Shown here one piece after another: positions 42,617 to 51,912 of a stretch of 58,004 nucleotides of DNA. The stretch spans positions 1-58,004 of the forward strand of contig JAFXCP010000030.1 of assembly GCA_017521405.1 (NCBI GenBank), written 5' to 3'. The stretch is from Akkermansia sp. (lineage in GTDB: Bacteria; Verrucomicrobiota; Verrucomicrobiia; Verrucomicrobiales; Akkermansiaceae). Made by a program: the position numbers and the translations under genes. The notes beneath the pieces are model-generated. The model saw only the letters and a program-made list of their open reading frames with translations, ran no database searches and was not told where the DNA came from. The stretch's first letter is position 1. Every line of letters starts with the position of its first letter.

Positions 42617-43801
42617 TTACAAAGACTGCGGCTGGGAGGCTTCCTCCGTGGCGGGCTCAGTCTGCGGAGCTTCCGTACGAATGATGACAGCACCTGAGCC
42701 GGGGGTGGCAACATCCTTCAGGAAAGGCCATTGCTGCGGCTTTGGGGCATCCTCTGAGGCCGGAGCAGCGGGAGCGTCAGGAGTGTTTTTTCCTGCCGCT
42801 TGCGGCTCCGCCGGAGCTGCTTTTTCCTGCTGGGAGAGGGCGATGAGTTCCGAAACCGTCACAAGCTGGAACCCGCGCGCCTTCAAGCCCGTTACAATAC
42901 CCTCCAATGCCTCGATTGTTGTGGGATGAATATCGTGTACCAAAATAATGGAACCGGGTTTAGCTTCCCCAACAGCCGTACGAATTACCTTTTCAATTCC
43001 GGGGCGACGCCAGTCCCATGTATCCACATCCCACAACACGGAAGTAAGGCCATAGGTGTTGTACATATGGCTCACCCATTTTTTGTTTGTTGCCCCATAG
43101 GGAGGGCGCATCAACTTAGGTGCAGAACCGGTGGCTTCTTTAATCACCGCCATCGTGCGGGAAATCTCGCTGTCAATCTTTGCTCGGGAAGAAGCCGTCA
43201 TCTTGATGTGGCTCCATGTATGCACACCAATCTCGTGACCTTCAGCAGCGGCTCTTGCCACCACGGAGGTATTGTTATAAGCTGCTCGCCCCAGAACAAA
43301 AAACGTCCCCTTGGCACCATGAGCCGCAAGTATATCCAATACTTTAGGAGTAAGAGTAGCACTGGGACCATCGTCAAACGTGAGAGCCACATATTTTCCC
43401 TGCAGCTCCACCTGCGATACCTTTTGGGGCATCTTGGAAGGCGTAGGTCTCGGGGCTACCGGCACGGGGATAACCCCATCCACCTCCGTAAGGGAGGGCT
43501 GAGCAGCGGGGGCTTCCGGGAGCTGGGGAAGCGGAGCCATGGGAACAGAGGGAATCATCTCCTCGCTTTCCTGAGCAGGGTCTTCCTTAACCTCCGCCTT
43601 GTGCAGGGGCTCAATCCTTTTAGTGTTTTGCGGCACGGCAATAGGTTTTACCGGAATCTGCCCCTCTGATTCATCTAAAATGATTTCCGCAGGCATTTCT
43701 GCCACCGGGATAGGCTTCTCTGCAGGTTGCTGGGCACAGCCCAGCAGCCCAAGACCCACCATGGCACATATCAGTTTCTTCATCTTCCGCAAGCAAAGCA
43801 T
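42617..43801 (-). CDS. Polysaccharide deacetylase lipoprotein (NodB domain)
   Basis: This is a 394-residue envelope protein. A lipoprotein signal ends at LGLLGC, then a Pro/Glu-rich linker leads to a NodB deacetylase domain at about residues 150-340. The metal and catalytic motifs are complete: TFDDGPS, HTWSH, RPPYG, DVDTWDW and VHDIHP. Its substrate is probably N-acetylglucosamine in peptidoglycan or a surface glycan. The tail is Ala/Pro-rich. The ATG at 43801 is seven bases from the -10 box, so it is preferred. An ATG at 43783 would also give a good signal peptide. Confidence 0.88.
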   Translation of the reverse strand: MLCLRKMKKLICAMVGLGLLGCAQQPAEKPIPVAEMPAEIILDESEGQIPVKPIAVPQNTKRIEPLHKAEVKEDPAQESEEMIPSVPMAPLPQLPEAPAAQPSLTEVDGVIPVPVAPRPTPSKMPQKVSQVELQGKYVALTFDDGPSATLTPKVLDILAAHGAKGTFFVLGRAAYNNTSVVARAAAEGHEIGVHTWSHIKMTASSRAKIDSEISRTMAVIKEATGSAPKLMRPPYGATNKKWVSHMYNTYGLTSVLWDVDTWDWRRPGIEKVIRTAVGEAKPGSIILVHDIHPTTIEALEGIVTGLKARGFQLVTVSELIALSQQEKAAPAEPQAAGKNTPDAPAAPASEDAPKPQQWPFLKDVATPGSGAVIIRTEAPQTEPATEEASQPQSL

Positions 43802-43808
43802 CCCCGCC

Positions 43809-43838
43809 ATATTACCTCCGACACCCCACCCTAGGCAA
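43809..43838 (-). promoter_or_regulatory. Leaderless-type promoter of the deacetylase
   Basis: TTGCCT at 43833-43838, an 18-base spacer and TAATAT at 43809-43814, seven bases before the ATG at 43801. Confidence 0.5.
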
Positions 43839-43889
43839 TCCCTTTTGCCGTCATGTCTACCGGAAATTAGCAAAAGAACGGATTAGATT

Positions 43890-46871
43890 TTACTCCACCG
43901 GGTCCACTAGGACCTCACGCGGGCGAGAGGTACCATTTGAAGGAGCAATGATGCCGTTTTTCTCCATCTGGTCCATAATCTTAGCGGCGCGTCCATAACC
44001 GATGCTGAAGCGACGCTGAAGGAGGGAAGTACTGGCTTTACGTTCCGAAACGACGAGGCGCACGCAGCGGGTGTAAAGCTCCGAATCCTCATCGCTCATA
44101 TTCTTATTACCTATGCGTCCACCATTATCTGCATTGGGTGCAGAGCCATCGCTGTTATCCATTTCTGCCGTAACCCCCTGCTCAAAGTTTTGTTTGGCGT
44201 GGGAAGCACACCATTGGATAATAGATGCTATCTCTGCATCCGAGACAAAGGCTCCCTGCACGCGTGTCATCTTCGTGATGCCACCGGGAGGCAGGAAGAG
44301 GCTATCCCCCTTGCCTAAGAGGTTTTCCGCCCCGGTGGTATCCAGAATAATACGACTATCCAGCGGACTGGCCACGCGGAAGGCTATACGGCTGGGAATA
44401 TTCGCCTTAATCAACCCTGTCACCACATTGGCTCGCGGCGTCTGCGTGGCAGCTACCAAGTGGATACCGGCCGCACGGGCCTTCTGAGTAAGGCGCGCAA
44501 TGTAATTTTCCAAATCTTCCTTCACCACCTGCATCAAATCCGCCAGCTCATCAATAATAATGACCACGTACGGCAATTTGGAGGGAATGCGCTCCGGCTC
44601 ATCGAAATCGAATTCGTCCTGAGTTTCCTCTCCGAGTTCCACTTCCTCTTCGCCTTGGCGTTCAATCTCGGTGGCCCAAGCCTCCACATCGAAAGAATCA
44701 TCCTCCGGGGTCTCCTGTTCCTCTTCGTAGAGCGCGGGACCATCATCCTCGCGGTTGTTGAAATCCTCAAAGTTGCGGACACCAACCTGGCTGAACATCT
44801 TATAGCGGTGTTCCATCTCATTCACAGCCCAGCGAAGAGCACCAATGACACGAGCCGGATTCGTAACCACCGGGCAAGCCAAATGCGGCAATTTCTTATA
44901 GGGCTGCATTTCCACCACCTTGGGGTCCACCAATATGAGGCGCAATTCCTCCGGGCGGAATTTATACAGCATGGAAAGAATCATACTGTTAATGCAAACG
45001 GACTTACCGGAACCGGTGGTACCGGCTACAAGGGTGTGGGGCATGGCCGCAAGGTCACCAATGACGGCATTGCCATAAACATCCTTGCCCAGAGCCACCG
45101 GTATACGCAGCTTCGGGTTATTGAAATTGGGGGATTGCAGCAACTCCCGCAAATACACGGGAGATTTCTGGGCGTTTTCCAGCTCAATCCCCACCGTATT
45201 CTTACCCGGAATAGGTGCAAGTATGTTCACGGATTTGGAACTTGTTGCCAGCATAATATCCCTATCCAAAGTAGCTATTCTGTTTACACGCAATCCCTTT
45301 GGCGGATAGAACTCATACCGGGTAATACTCGGACCGCGGGTAATATCCCCGGGTTCCACGGCTATGCGGAAAGTATCCAGCGTATCAATAATACGCTGCT
45401 GCACTTCCTGCATTTCCGTTTGAGCAGCGGCAAGCAACTCCGGCGGCACCGGCTTATACTCCAGCAAATCATACGGAGGCAAAGGATAGTCCTCGAACTG
45501 CACCCGGGTATCCTCCGAGGGCAAAGCGCGGGGAGCAGGCCGCGAGGGGGCAGGAGCTGGCACGGAAATCCGTTTCCTGTGCGACTCCTCCTCGCCCCGC
45601 ATAGGGCGGCGCCTATCTCCTCCTCTTCGGTGCGGAGTCGCCTCCTCTTCCTCCTCATAATCCGCCCCGGGAGCATTTTTCAGGGCAATCTCCTCCTCCA
45701 GCGGAGCCATCAAATCCAACAGATTATTACGGTCTCGGTGGCGGGCATATTGGCGCCCGGGAGCCTGGGCTTGCGGTTTCGGCTCCGGAGCCGCAGCTTG
45801 CGGCGCTGTCGCAGCCCGAGCAGGAGATGGCTGAGCCGCCGGCATGGGGCGCTCCGGCCTACGAGGAGGCACAGGCAACACCGCCGGCCGCTGCTGCAGC
45901 GGCGGGGACGAAGTTTTCATTTCCTCGCCGGTGGCATACATGTCCTCACTCGGGAGCTCCTGAATCAAAGGCTGGCGCCGAGGTTGTACCCCGGAGCGCA
46001 TACGGGGAGGCAGCTGAGTTTGCTGGTGCTGGGGCTGGGGAGCAGCCTTGGCCCGGGAGTACGGCGTCTCCGTACGCATGGAGGCCAAGCGCGCCTCCGT
46101 GGCAGCAAATTCCGCAGCGGCATTGGCCTCTGCCTCTGCCGCTGCTGCAGCAGCATCTGCGGCGGCACGTTCCTCGCGCTCCTTAATCTTCTTCATCCAT
46201 TCCTCACGCTCACGCTCCTTGCGCTGCAGGCGGAGTTCGCGGTGCCGGCGCCAGCAATTCCAGCAATGTGCCGCATCCTGCACCACACCACGGCCAAAAC
46301 TGACCAATGTAAATCCGCCGAAATAAATGCAACATATGGCATGAGCCGCCAGCAATGCACACAATGCCCAGCGCGCGCCCAGCAGTGCCTCCGCCACGCA
46401 AATGCCATCCAAATAGCCTAACTTACCTCCGGGAGTTACCCCCCCGTGTGCCATAGCCCATTCCTGCAAAATCCAAGGCTGAATACTGAGAATGGCACAA
46501 GAGAAAATCACCATGCAGCACAATGCAATCCCCTGCCCCACGCGTCCACGCAAGGGATGCCACAACATCCCCAACGCCACCAAGGCCAGCAAACATACCG
46601 CATAGACAGCCACTGCCCCTAACAACCAATACAGGACTCCGGCCACATACAACCCCACAACGCCCAAGGCATTCGTGCATAGAGCGGCCTCTGCCGCCTC
46701 GCCTCCTGTCGGGTTCAGGAAATCCCAGCCCATCTCGCCATGGACATAGGTGACGAGCGCCGCAAAAAGCCCCCCGCAGAACACGAGAATTCCCAGCCCG
46801 GCAAGGCGAATCGGCCATGTGCGGGCAGGCACCACATCTTGGTTCTGATACTCTTCTGCAGAAAGCTCCAT
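43890..46871 (-). CDS. ftsK: DNA translocase FtsK
   Basis: This 993-residue protein moves chromosome DNA through the closing septum and activates dif recombination. The N-terminus has about four membrane helices (up to residue 200), followed by a long Ala/Glu/Pro/Arg linker with coiled-coil character. The motor has Walker A GTTGSGKS near 615, Walker B VVIIIDELADLM near 767, and the TQTPRANVVTGLIKANIPSRIAFRV block. The C-terminal winged-helix gamma domain is LYTRCVRLVVSERKASTSLLQRRFSIGYGRAAKIMDQME. A strongly acidic insert of about 50 residues sits inside the motor before Walker B. The ATG at 46871 follows the promoter by 13 bases. Confidence 0.96.
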   Translation of the reverse strand: MELSAEEYQNQDVVPARTWPIRLAGLGILVFCGGLFAALVTYVHGEMGWDFLNPTGGEAAEAALCTNALGVVGLYVAGVLYWLLGAVAVYAVCLLALVALGMLWHPLRGRVGQGIALCCMVIFSCAILSIQPWILQEWAMAHGGVTPGGKLGYLDGICVAEALLGARWALCALLAAHAICCIYFGGFTLVSFGRGVVQDAAHCWNCWRRHRELRLQRKEREREEWMKKIKEREERAAADAAAAAAEAEANAAAEFAATEARLASMRTETPYSRAKAAPQPQHQQTQLPPRMRSGVQPRRQPLIQELPSEDMYATGEEMKTSSPPLQQRPAVLPVPPRRPERPMPAAQPSPARAATAPQAAAPEPKPQAQAPGRQYARHRDRNNLLDLMAPLEEEIALKNAPGADYEEEEEATPHRRGGDRRRPMRGEEESHRKRISVPAPAPSRPAPRALPSEDTRVQFEDYPLPPYDLLEYKPVPPELLAAAQTEMQEVQQRIIDTLDTFRIAVEPGDITRGPSITRYEFYPPKGLRVNRIATLDRDIMLATSSKSVNILAPIPGKNTVGIELENAQKSPVYLRELLQSPNFNNPKLRIPVALGKDVYGNAVIGDLAAMPHTLVAGTTGSGKSVCINSMILSMLYKFRPEELRLILVDPKVVEMQPYKKLPHLACPVVTNPARVIGALRWAVNEMEHRYKMFSQVGVRNFEDFNNREDDGPALYEEEQETPEDDSFDVEAWATEIERQGEEEVELGEETQDEFDFDEPERIPSKLPYVVIIIDELADLMQVVKEDLENYIARLTQKARAAGIHLVAATQTPRANVVTGLIKANIPSRIAFRVASPLDSRIILDTTGAENLLGKGDSLFLPPGGITKMTRVQGAFVSDAEIASIIQWCASHAKQNFEQGVTAEMDNSDGSAPNADNGGRIGNKNMSDEDSELYTRCVRLVVSERKASTSLLQRRFSIGYGRAAKIMDQMEKNGIIAPSNGTSRPREVLVDPVE

Positions 46872-46884
46872 GATTAGCTGCCGG

Positions 46885-46913
46885 ATTATACTCACAAGGC
46901 ATGGTTCCCGCAA
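46885..46913 (-). promoter_or_regulatory. Promoter of ftsK
   Basis: TTGCGG at 46908-46913, a 17-base spacer and a consensus TATAAT at 46885-46890, 13 bases before the ATG. Confidence 0.68.
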
Positions 46914-46984
46914 GTTCAAAGTGCGTTCTACCGCGCCTTACTCCCGGTTCCGCTTAACAGTATTTCCGAATTAATTTTTCGGAT

Positions 46985-47026
46985 AAAACGCTATGAAGGC
47001 TTCCGGAGTTTCCGAAAGCCTTCATA
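46985..47026 (-). terminator. Intrinsic terminator after proS
   Basis: A 16-base stem with one mismatch, 46992-47007 paired with 47011-47026, and a three-base loop. On the minus strand it is followed by GCGTTTTATCC, a short T run. Confidence 0.75.
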
Positions 47027-47051
47027 AATAATTAACTCTGTTTAAAACTGT

Positions 47052-48572
47052 TTAATAGCTACGAGCCCAAAGCACACGGCGAGTAGTGGGGCGCCCCGTC
47101 AAAATACAGGGAGCCTCCGGACCTGTTCCCATCTCACCATGGGGAATGCAGCGGATGGAGATGCGGAGGCTCTTGGCAAGGGTTTCCTCCTCCTCCGGGC
47201 TACCATCCCATGGGCAGAGCAACCAATCGGCATCGCCCTCGCCGGAGAAATTGGCCTGCAATTCCTCCATCGTGGCACAGGGGCGAATATGGCTATCTCG
47301 GAAATCCCGCTGGCGTTTAAGAAGACTATTCTGGATATCCTCCAGTAGTTCCACAGCTCCGGCAAGGAAATCGGCCTCCGGGAGGAAGGTTTTCTCATTT
47401 GTGGGCAAATCTCTGCGGCTGAGGCACACAGAGCCTTTCTCCAAATCGCGGGGGCCGATTTCGAGGCGCACGGGAACCCCCTTCTTAATCCACTCCCATT
47501 TCTTAGTCCCGCCATTAAGATCGCGTGTATCAACAATCACGCGCAACGGCATCCCATGAAAACTCATAGTAGAAAGCTTATCCGCAAGCTCTTGGCAATG
47601 AGTAAGAATCGACTCGAGGGTATCCGCCTTAGGAGTCACAGGAATAATCACGATTTGGCGAGGAGCCACGCGTGGCGGGCAAACCAAGCCATCATCATCC
47701 GAGTGAGCCATAATAAGCGTACCAATCATGCGCGTGGAAACACCCCACGAGGTGGTCCAAGCATACTGGCGTTCATTATTACGACCGGCAAACGAGATGT
47801 TCTGAGCCTTGGCAAAGTTCTGCCCGAGGAAGTGGGACGTGCCGGCCTGAATGGCCTTGCGGTCCTGCACCATGGCCTCCACGGTAAAGGTACGCACGGC
47901 ACCGGGGAAACGTTCGTGTTCTGTCTTTTCTCCGGGGATGGAGGGTACGGCCAGCACATCTCGCTGGAAGTCCTCGTACACCTTGTGCATAATGGCTGTT
48001 TCCTCCTCGGCCTCCTCGCGGGTCTCGTGGGCGGTATGCCCCTCCTGCCAGAGGAATTCAGCAGTACGGAGGAAGATGCGAGGACGCATTTCCCAGCGCA
48101 TCACATTGCACCACTGGTTCACCTTGAAGGGGAGGTCGCGGTAGGATTCGAGCCAGCGGGAGAAAGCTGCACCGATAACGGTTTCGGAAGTTGGACGAAT
48201 CACATATTTATCCGTAAGCTCCCCGGAGGGAATCATGCGGGTTTTACCTGTTTCCGGGTCTTTAACGGCCTCGAGGCGGTGGTGCGTCACCACGGCGCAC
48301 TCTGTGGCAAACCCCTCTGCATGTTCTGCCTCCTTTTCCAGATAGGAAACAGGAATCAGCATGGGGAAGTAGGCATTGGTATGCCCGGTGCGCTTAAATT
48401 CAGCATCAAGCTGCTGCTGAATGAGTTCCCAGATAGCGTAGCCCCACGGTTTGATGACCATGCAACCACGGACTTCGGAATTTTCAGCCAAATCGGCAGC
48501 TTTGATGACTTGCTGGTACCACTCGGGGAAATCCTCAGCACGAGTCGGAGAAATAGCGTTCTGTTGAGCCAT
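47052..48572 (-). CDS. proS: Prolyl-tRNA synthetase, type 3 (archaeal/eukaryotic-like)
   Basis: This 506-residue class II synthetase charges tRNA-Pro. It begins with the type 3 pattern DFPEWYQQVIKAADLAENSEVRGCMVIKPWGYAIWE and lacks the large editing insertion of the bacterial type 1 enzyme. Motif 2 reads VNQWCNVMRWEMRPRIFLRTAEFLWQEGHTAH, and motif 3 lies in the GTLIMAHSDDDGLVCPPRVAP region. The C-terminal tyrosine of the family is present (ARSY). A leaderless-type promoter lies directly upstream. Confidence 0.96.
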   Translation of the reverse strand: MAQQNAISPTRAEDFPEWYQQVIKAADLAENSEVRGCMVIKPWGYAIWELIQQQLDAEFKRTGHTNAYFPMLIPVSYLEKEAEHAEGFATECAVVTHHRLEAVKDPETGKTRMIPSGELTDKYVIRPTSETVIGAAFSRWLESYRDLPFKVNQWCNVMRWEMRPRIFLRTAEFLWQEGHTAHETREEAEEETAIMHKVYEDFQRDVLAVPSIPGEKTEHERFPGAVRTFTVEAMVQDRKAIQAGTSHFLGQNFAKAQNISFAGRNNERQYAWTTSWGVSTRMIGTLIMAHSDDDGLVCPPRVAPRQIVIIPVTPKADTLESILTHCQELADKLSTMSFHGMPLRVIVDTRDLNGGTKKWEWIKKGVPVRLEIGPRDLEKGSVCLSRRDLPTNEKTFLPEADFLAGAVELLEDIQNSLLKRQRDFRDSHIRPCATMEELQANFSGEGDADWLLCPWDGSPEEEETLAKSLRISIRCIPHGEMGTGPEAPCILTGRPTTRRVLWARSY

Positions 48573-48578
48573 AGCGGG

Positions 48579-48606
48579 ATTTTAGTAATTAAAATGTGAT
48601 TGTCAA
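48579..48606 (-). promoter_or_regulatory. Leaderless-type promoter of proS
   Basis: A consensus TTGACA at 48601-48606, a 16-base spacer and TAAAAT at 48579-48584, with six bases to the ATG at 48572. It is one of the clearest examples. Confidence 0.78.
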
Positions 48607-48615
48607 TGAAAAACC

Positions 48616-49314
48616 TCAATAGGGAGCCTGACTATAAAAGCGTTGATTCAGGAAAGCCAGCATCACCATAAATACAGCCATGAGCCACATCCCGGCCACA
48701 CAAAAGAAAGCCGTAAAGAGACATGCGGCACAAAAGCTAATGGAGTGCATAAGGCGGGGAGATTTCATAAGACCATGCATAATCTGCCCCCCATCCAGAG
48801 GAAAAACGGGCAGTAAGTTCAAAATAGTCCACCAGCAGGCAACCTCCACCAAGTAGAAGAAAAAGAACATCGCCATAGGAGGGCACAGAGAAAGAGCCTC
48901 CACCGGCATCTGCCCCACCATGAAACGGGACGCCAAGGAGAAGGCCTTAGGCACATCCTGCAAATATAAACCCAGCACCAGTGTGGCCACAACGGCTAAT
49001 AATACCGTTGCCAAAGGACCGGCTGCCGTCATAATCACACCTTGTATGCGAGTAAGGCGAGCCTCCGTATTCGAGCAATCTCCGCCCATCCACGCAAGGT
49101 ATACATGGGGATGTCCCCCCCCCAAACGACGCCCCACAATAGCATGCCCGAATTCATGAACCAACAGGCAGATAAATGCAGCTATAATAAAAAGTGCCAC
49201 GCTCAAAAACTCCGCCATGCTGGAAATTCCGACAGCTCCGCCAAGAAGAGCTAAAGTGAGCCACAGAGTGGGATGAATACTCACGGGAATGCCAAAGAGG
49301 GAAAATCGAATCAT
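48616..49314 (-). CDS. M50 family intramembrane zinc metalloprotease (site-2 protease type)
   Basis: This is a 232-residue polytopic membrane protein. The first metal motif is HEFGH in the second helix (LLVHEFGHAIVGRRLGG), and the second is NLLPVFPLDGGQ near residue 170, so the site is complete. Five to six membrane helices are visible. There is no PDZ domain, so it belongs to the short S2P group. The natural substrate is unknown. The ATG at 49314 is chosen because the in-frame ATG at 49323 lies in the -10 box. Confidence 0.88.
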   Translation of the reverse strand: MIRFSLFGIPVSIHPTLWLTLALLGGAVGISSMAEFLSVALFIIAAFICLLVHEFGHAIVGRRLGGGHPHVYLAWMGGDCSNTEARLTRIQGVIMTAAGPLATVLLAVVATLVLGLYLQDVPKAFSLASRFMVGQMPVEALSLCPPMAMFFFFYLVEVACWWTILNLLPVFPLDGGQIMHGLMKSPRLMHSISFCAACLFTAFFCVAGMWLMAVFMVMLAFLNQRFYSQAPY

Positions 49315-49321
49315 CGTTCTC

Positions 49322-49350
49322 ATTCTAAAGAGCCATACACGATGATACAA
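49322..49350 (-). promoter_or_regulatory. Leaderless-type promoter of the M50 protease
   Basis: TTGTAT at 49345-49350, a 17-base spacer and TAGAAT at 49322-49327, with seven bases to the ATG at 49314. It points away from the menD promoter. Confidence 0.65.
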
Positions 49351-49442
49351 GCCTACATTGCGGCTTCACCTTCCGCATGACAAGGAAACTTACTGTCCAA
49401 CGCCTCGCTCTTGCTCACTTGTTCTTCCGGCAGGAATTAGCA

Positions 49443-49471
49443 TTGCAGCCCGGAGAAATGCGTGTTAGAAT
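49443..49471 (+). promoter_or_regulatory. Leaderless-type promoter of menDBC
   Basis: TTGCAG at 49443-49448, a 17-base spacer and TAGAAT at 49466-49471. The ATG at 49478 follows after six bases. Confidence 0.68.
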
Positions 49472-49477
49472 GCGGGC

Positions 49478-51085
49478 ATGAGCTTGATAAGCGACAAGGG
49501 TGTAATTCAACAATTAGCCACCCTCATGTGCGCGCACGGCATTTCCCGCTGCGTTCTATGCCCGGGAAGCCGGAATTCTCCGATTGTAGGCACGCTGGCT
49601 GCACTTCCCGGCATGGAATGCCGAAGCATATGCGATGAGCGGAGTGCCGGGTTCGTAGCACTGGGGTGGGCTTTACAATGCGGAGAACCGGTAGCAGTGT
49701 GCGTAACATCCGGCTCAGCCTTACTGAACCTTCATCCTGCTGTGGCAGAAGCCGGTTACCGCCATGTTCCCCTGCTCATCCTCTCGGCAGACAGACCGGC
49801 AGCATGGATTGGTCAACAGGATGGGCAAACACTCCCCCAGCCCGGAGTGTATGGAACGCTGGTACGTTTTTCCGCCCAGCTTCCGGAAGAGGACTCGTGG
49901 CACGCAAATAGAATCATCAACGAAGCGATGTTGGCTCTTCGCCATCGAGCCGGAGGACCTGTGCATCTGAACATCCCCCTCACGGAACCCTTTTTCGGCA
50001 TGAGCGAGCAGCCCTTACCTTCCGTGAGAATCATCCGCCGAACGGAAGCAGCCCGCATGACGGCAGATGATGAAACTGCGCTGCTCGCAGAAATAGCCGC
50101 ATGCCCTCGCCGCATGCTCCTTCTGGGGCAAATAGCCACCCTGCCGAAACTGCCGCTGGAGGAATTGAAGAAAAAAGGATTTGTAATCATCGGGGAGCAT
50201 CTTTCCCAACTGGGGCAGCAGGGAATCACCCGGCCGGATACCCTGCTGGGAACGCAGTTAAAATCCTGCATGGCACCGGACATCCTCATCACGTACGGCG
50301 GAGATATTATCTCCAAACGGATGAAAAGGCTTCTGCGCAGCTATCCTCCCCGACAGCACTGGCACATTACCCAAGACGGAACTGTGGTGGATACCTTCTG
50401 CTGCGTAACACGTATTCTGGAAGGGGAACCTGCGGAATTTCTGGAAATGGTGGCAGCCTTTGCAGAGGAAGGCGATGCCGATTTCCCCAAAATTTGGTAC
50501 ACGCCACCCACTACTTTTCCCCGAGAGGCCTATTGCGGCATGAGCCTAGTGGGCGATGTGCTGGAAAAAATACCCGCCGGCAGCGTACTGCACCTGGGCA
50601 ACAGCTCCGCCGTGCGGTATGCACAGCTCTTCCCCCTGCCACCGGGCATTCGCGTGGAATGCAACCGGGGAGTCAATGGCATTGAAGGCTCTCTCTCCAC
50701 GGCCTTGGGCTATGCCGCCGCCGCGCCGGAACAGCTGCACATCATCATCATAGGCGATTTGAGCTTCTTTTACGATGTAAATGCCCTACTGGCCTTCCGA
50801 GAATTGACGAACGTGCGCATTCTCCTGCTCAACAATCACTGTGGCGGAATTTTCCACCTCTTGCCCGGTATTCCCACTGCCCCGGAAGTATCTGCTCCGC
50901 ACGGACTTTCTGCCGAAATCTGCATTCCCGCCGGCATGCATTATATCCAAGTACACCACGCCGAAGATTGGGCAAAGACACTACCGATACTTCTGTCAAC
51001 CACGCCGGGCGCCGTCCTGGTGGAAGCATTCACAGAAGCATCGCAGGATGCCTCTCTTCTGAAAAAGTTTTATAACCACCACTAA
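49478..51085 (+). CDS. menD: SEPHCHC synthase (menaquinone biosynthesis)
   Basis: This 535-residue thiamine diphosphate enzyme joins isochorismate and 2-oxoglutarate to form SEPHCHC. It has the three-domain layout: the N-terminal block [13 protein letters not shown] and [14 protein letters not shown] with the catalytic Glu region, and the C-terminal cofactor block [20 protein letters not shown] with [17 protein letters not shown]. Length fits the family. It heads the menD-menB-menC operon, with nine bases or fewer between genes. menF lies 16 kb upstream. Confidence 0.94.
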   Translation: MSLISDKGVIQQLATLMCAHGISRCVLCPGSRNSPIVGTLAALPGMECRSICDERSAGFVALGWALQCGEPVAVCVTSGSALLNLHPAVAEAGYRHVPLLILSADRPAAWIGQQDGQTLPQPGVYGTLVRFSAQLPEEDSWHANRIINEAMLALRHRAGGPVHLNIPLTEPFFGMSEQPLPSVRIIRRTEAARMTADDETALLAEIAACPRRMLLLGQIATLPKLPLEELKKKGFVIIGEHLSQLGQQGITRPDTLLGTQLKSCMAPDILITYGGDIISKRMKRLLRSYPPRQHWHITQDGTVVDTFCCVTRILEGEPAEFLEMVAAFAEEGDADFPKIWYTPPTTFPREAYCGMSLVGDVLEKIPAGSVLHLGNSSAVRYAQLFPLPPGIRVECNRGVNGIEGSLSTALGYAAAAPEQLHIIIIGDLSFFYDVNALLAFRELTNVRILLLNNHCGGIFHLLPGIPTAPEVSAPHGLSAEICIPAGMHYIQVHHAEDWAKTLPILLSTTPGAVLVEAFTEASQDASLLKKFYNHH

Positions 51086-51093
51086 TACCCCCC

Positions 51094-51912
51094 ATGAAAA
51101 GAGAATGGAAAACCATCCGGGAATACAAAGAAATCCTTTTTGAGCAATATGGCGGCATAGCCCGCATCACCATCAATCGAGAGCGTTATCGCAACGCTTT
51201 TACCCCCCTTACAACGGCAGAAATGAGTGATGCCCTGCTCCGTTGCAGAGAAATGCAGGATGTGAGCGTAGTTGTACTCACCGGTGCCGGGGATACGGCA
51301 TTTTGTGCCGGGGGAGATATGAATGTTAAAGGTCGTGGCGGATATGTGGACGAAGAGGGGATTCCCCGCCTCTCTGTACTGGATGTGCAGAAGCAAATAC
51401 GTTCTCTGCCCAAGCCCGTCATTGCCGCCGTAAATGGTTTTGCCATTGGCGGCGGGCACGTTCTCCATGTGGTGTGCGATTTATCCATTGCCTCGGAAAA
51501 CGCCATTTTCGGTCAAACGGGCCCGCGAGTAGGAAGTTTCGATGCCGGATTCGGCTCATCGTACATGGCTCGCTGCATCGGCCAGAAAAAAACACGGGAA
51601 ATCTGGTTCCTCTGCCGCAAATACAATGCACAGGAAGCATTGGAAATGGGACTGGTGAACAAGGTGGTTCCCCAAGAGCGTCTGGAGGATGAATATGTAC
51701 AATGGGCAGAGGAGATGATGCAGCATTCTCCCATTGCTTTGCGACTTATCAAAGCCGGACTCAACGCGGAATTGGATGGGCAAGCCGGCATCCAAGAACT
51801 GGCCGGCGATGCCACAATGCTCTTCTATATGTGTGATGAAGCCCACGAAGGCTCCAAGGCATTCTTGGAAAAACGCAAACCGGATTTTTCCAAATACACC
51901 AAGCTACCATAA
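51094..51912 (+). CDS. menB: 1,4-Dihydroxy-2-naphthoyl-CoA synthase
   Basis: This 272-residue crotonase-fold enzyme cyclises o-succinylbenzoyl-CoA. Diagnostic stretches are [69 protein letters not shown], and [12 protein letters not shown]. The [12 protein letters not shown] block separates MenB from other crotonases. Its stop shares one base with the menC start (TAATG). It follows menD by eight bases with no Shine-Dalgarno site. Confidence 0.97.
   Translation: MKREWKTIREYKEILFEQYGGIARITINRERYRNAFTPLTTAEMSDALLRCREMQDVSVVVLTGAGDTAFCAGGDMNVKGRGGYVDEEGIPRLSVLDVQKQIRSLPKPVIAAVNGFAIGGGHVLHVVCDLSIASENAIFGQTGPRVGSFDAGFGSSYMARCIGQKKTREIWFLCRKYNAQEALEMGLVNKVVPQERLEDEYVQWAEEMMQHSPIALRLIKAGLNAELDGQAGIQELAGDATMLFYMCDEAHEGSKAFLEKRKPDFSKYTKLP

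Noticed and set aside
44460-46421. A 653-codon open frame on the plus strand
   Set aside because: It is antisense to ftsK, which is unmistakable. The translation is rich in His, Arg and Pro with no family resemblance and no promoter.
47556-48599. A 347-codon open frame on the plus strand
   Set aside because: It is antisense to proS and crosses the proS promoter.
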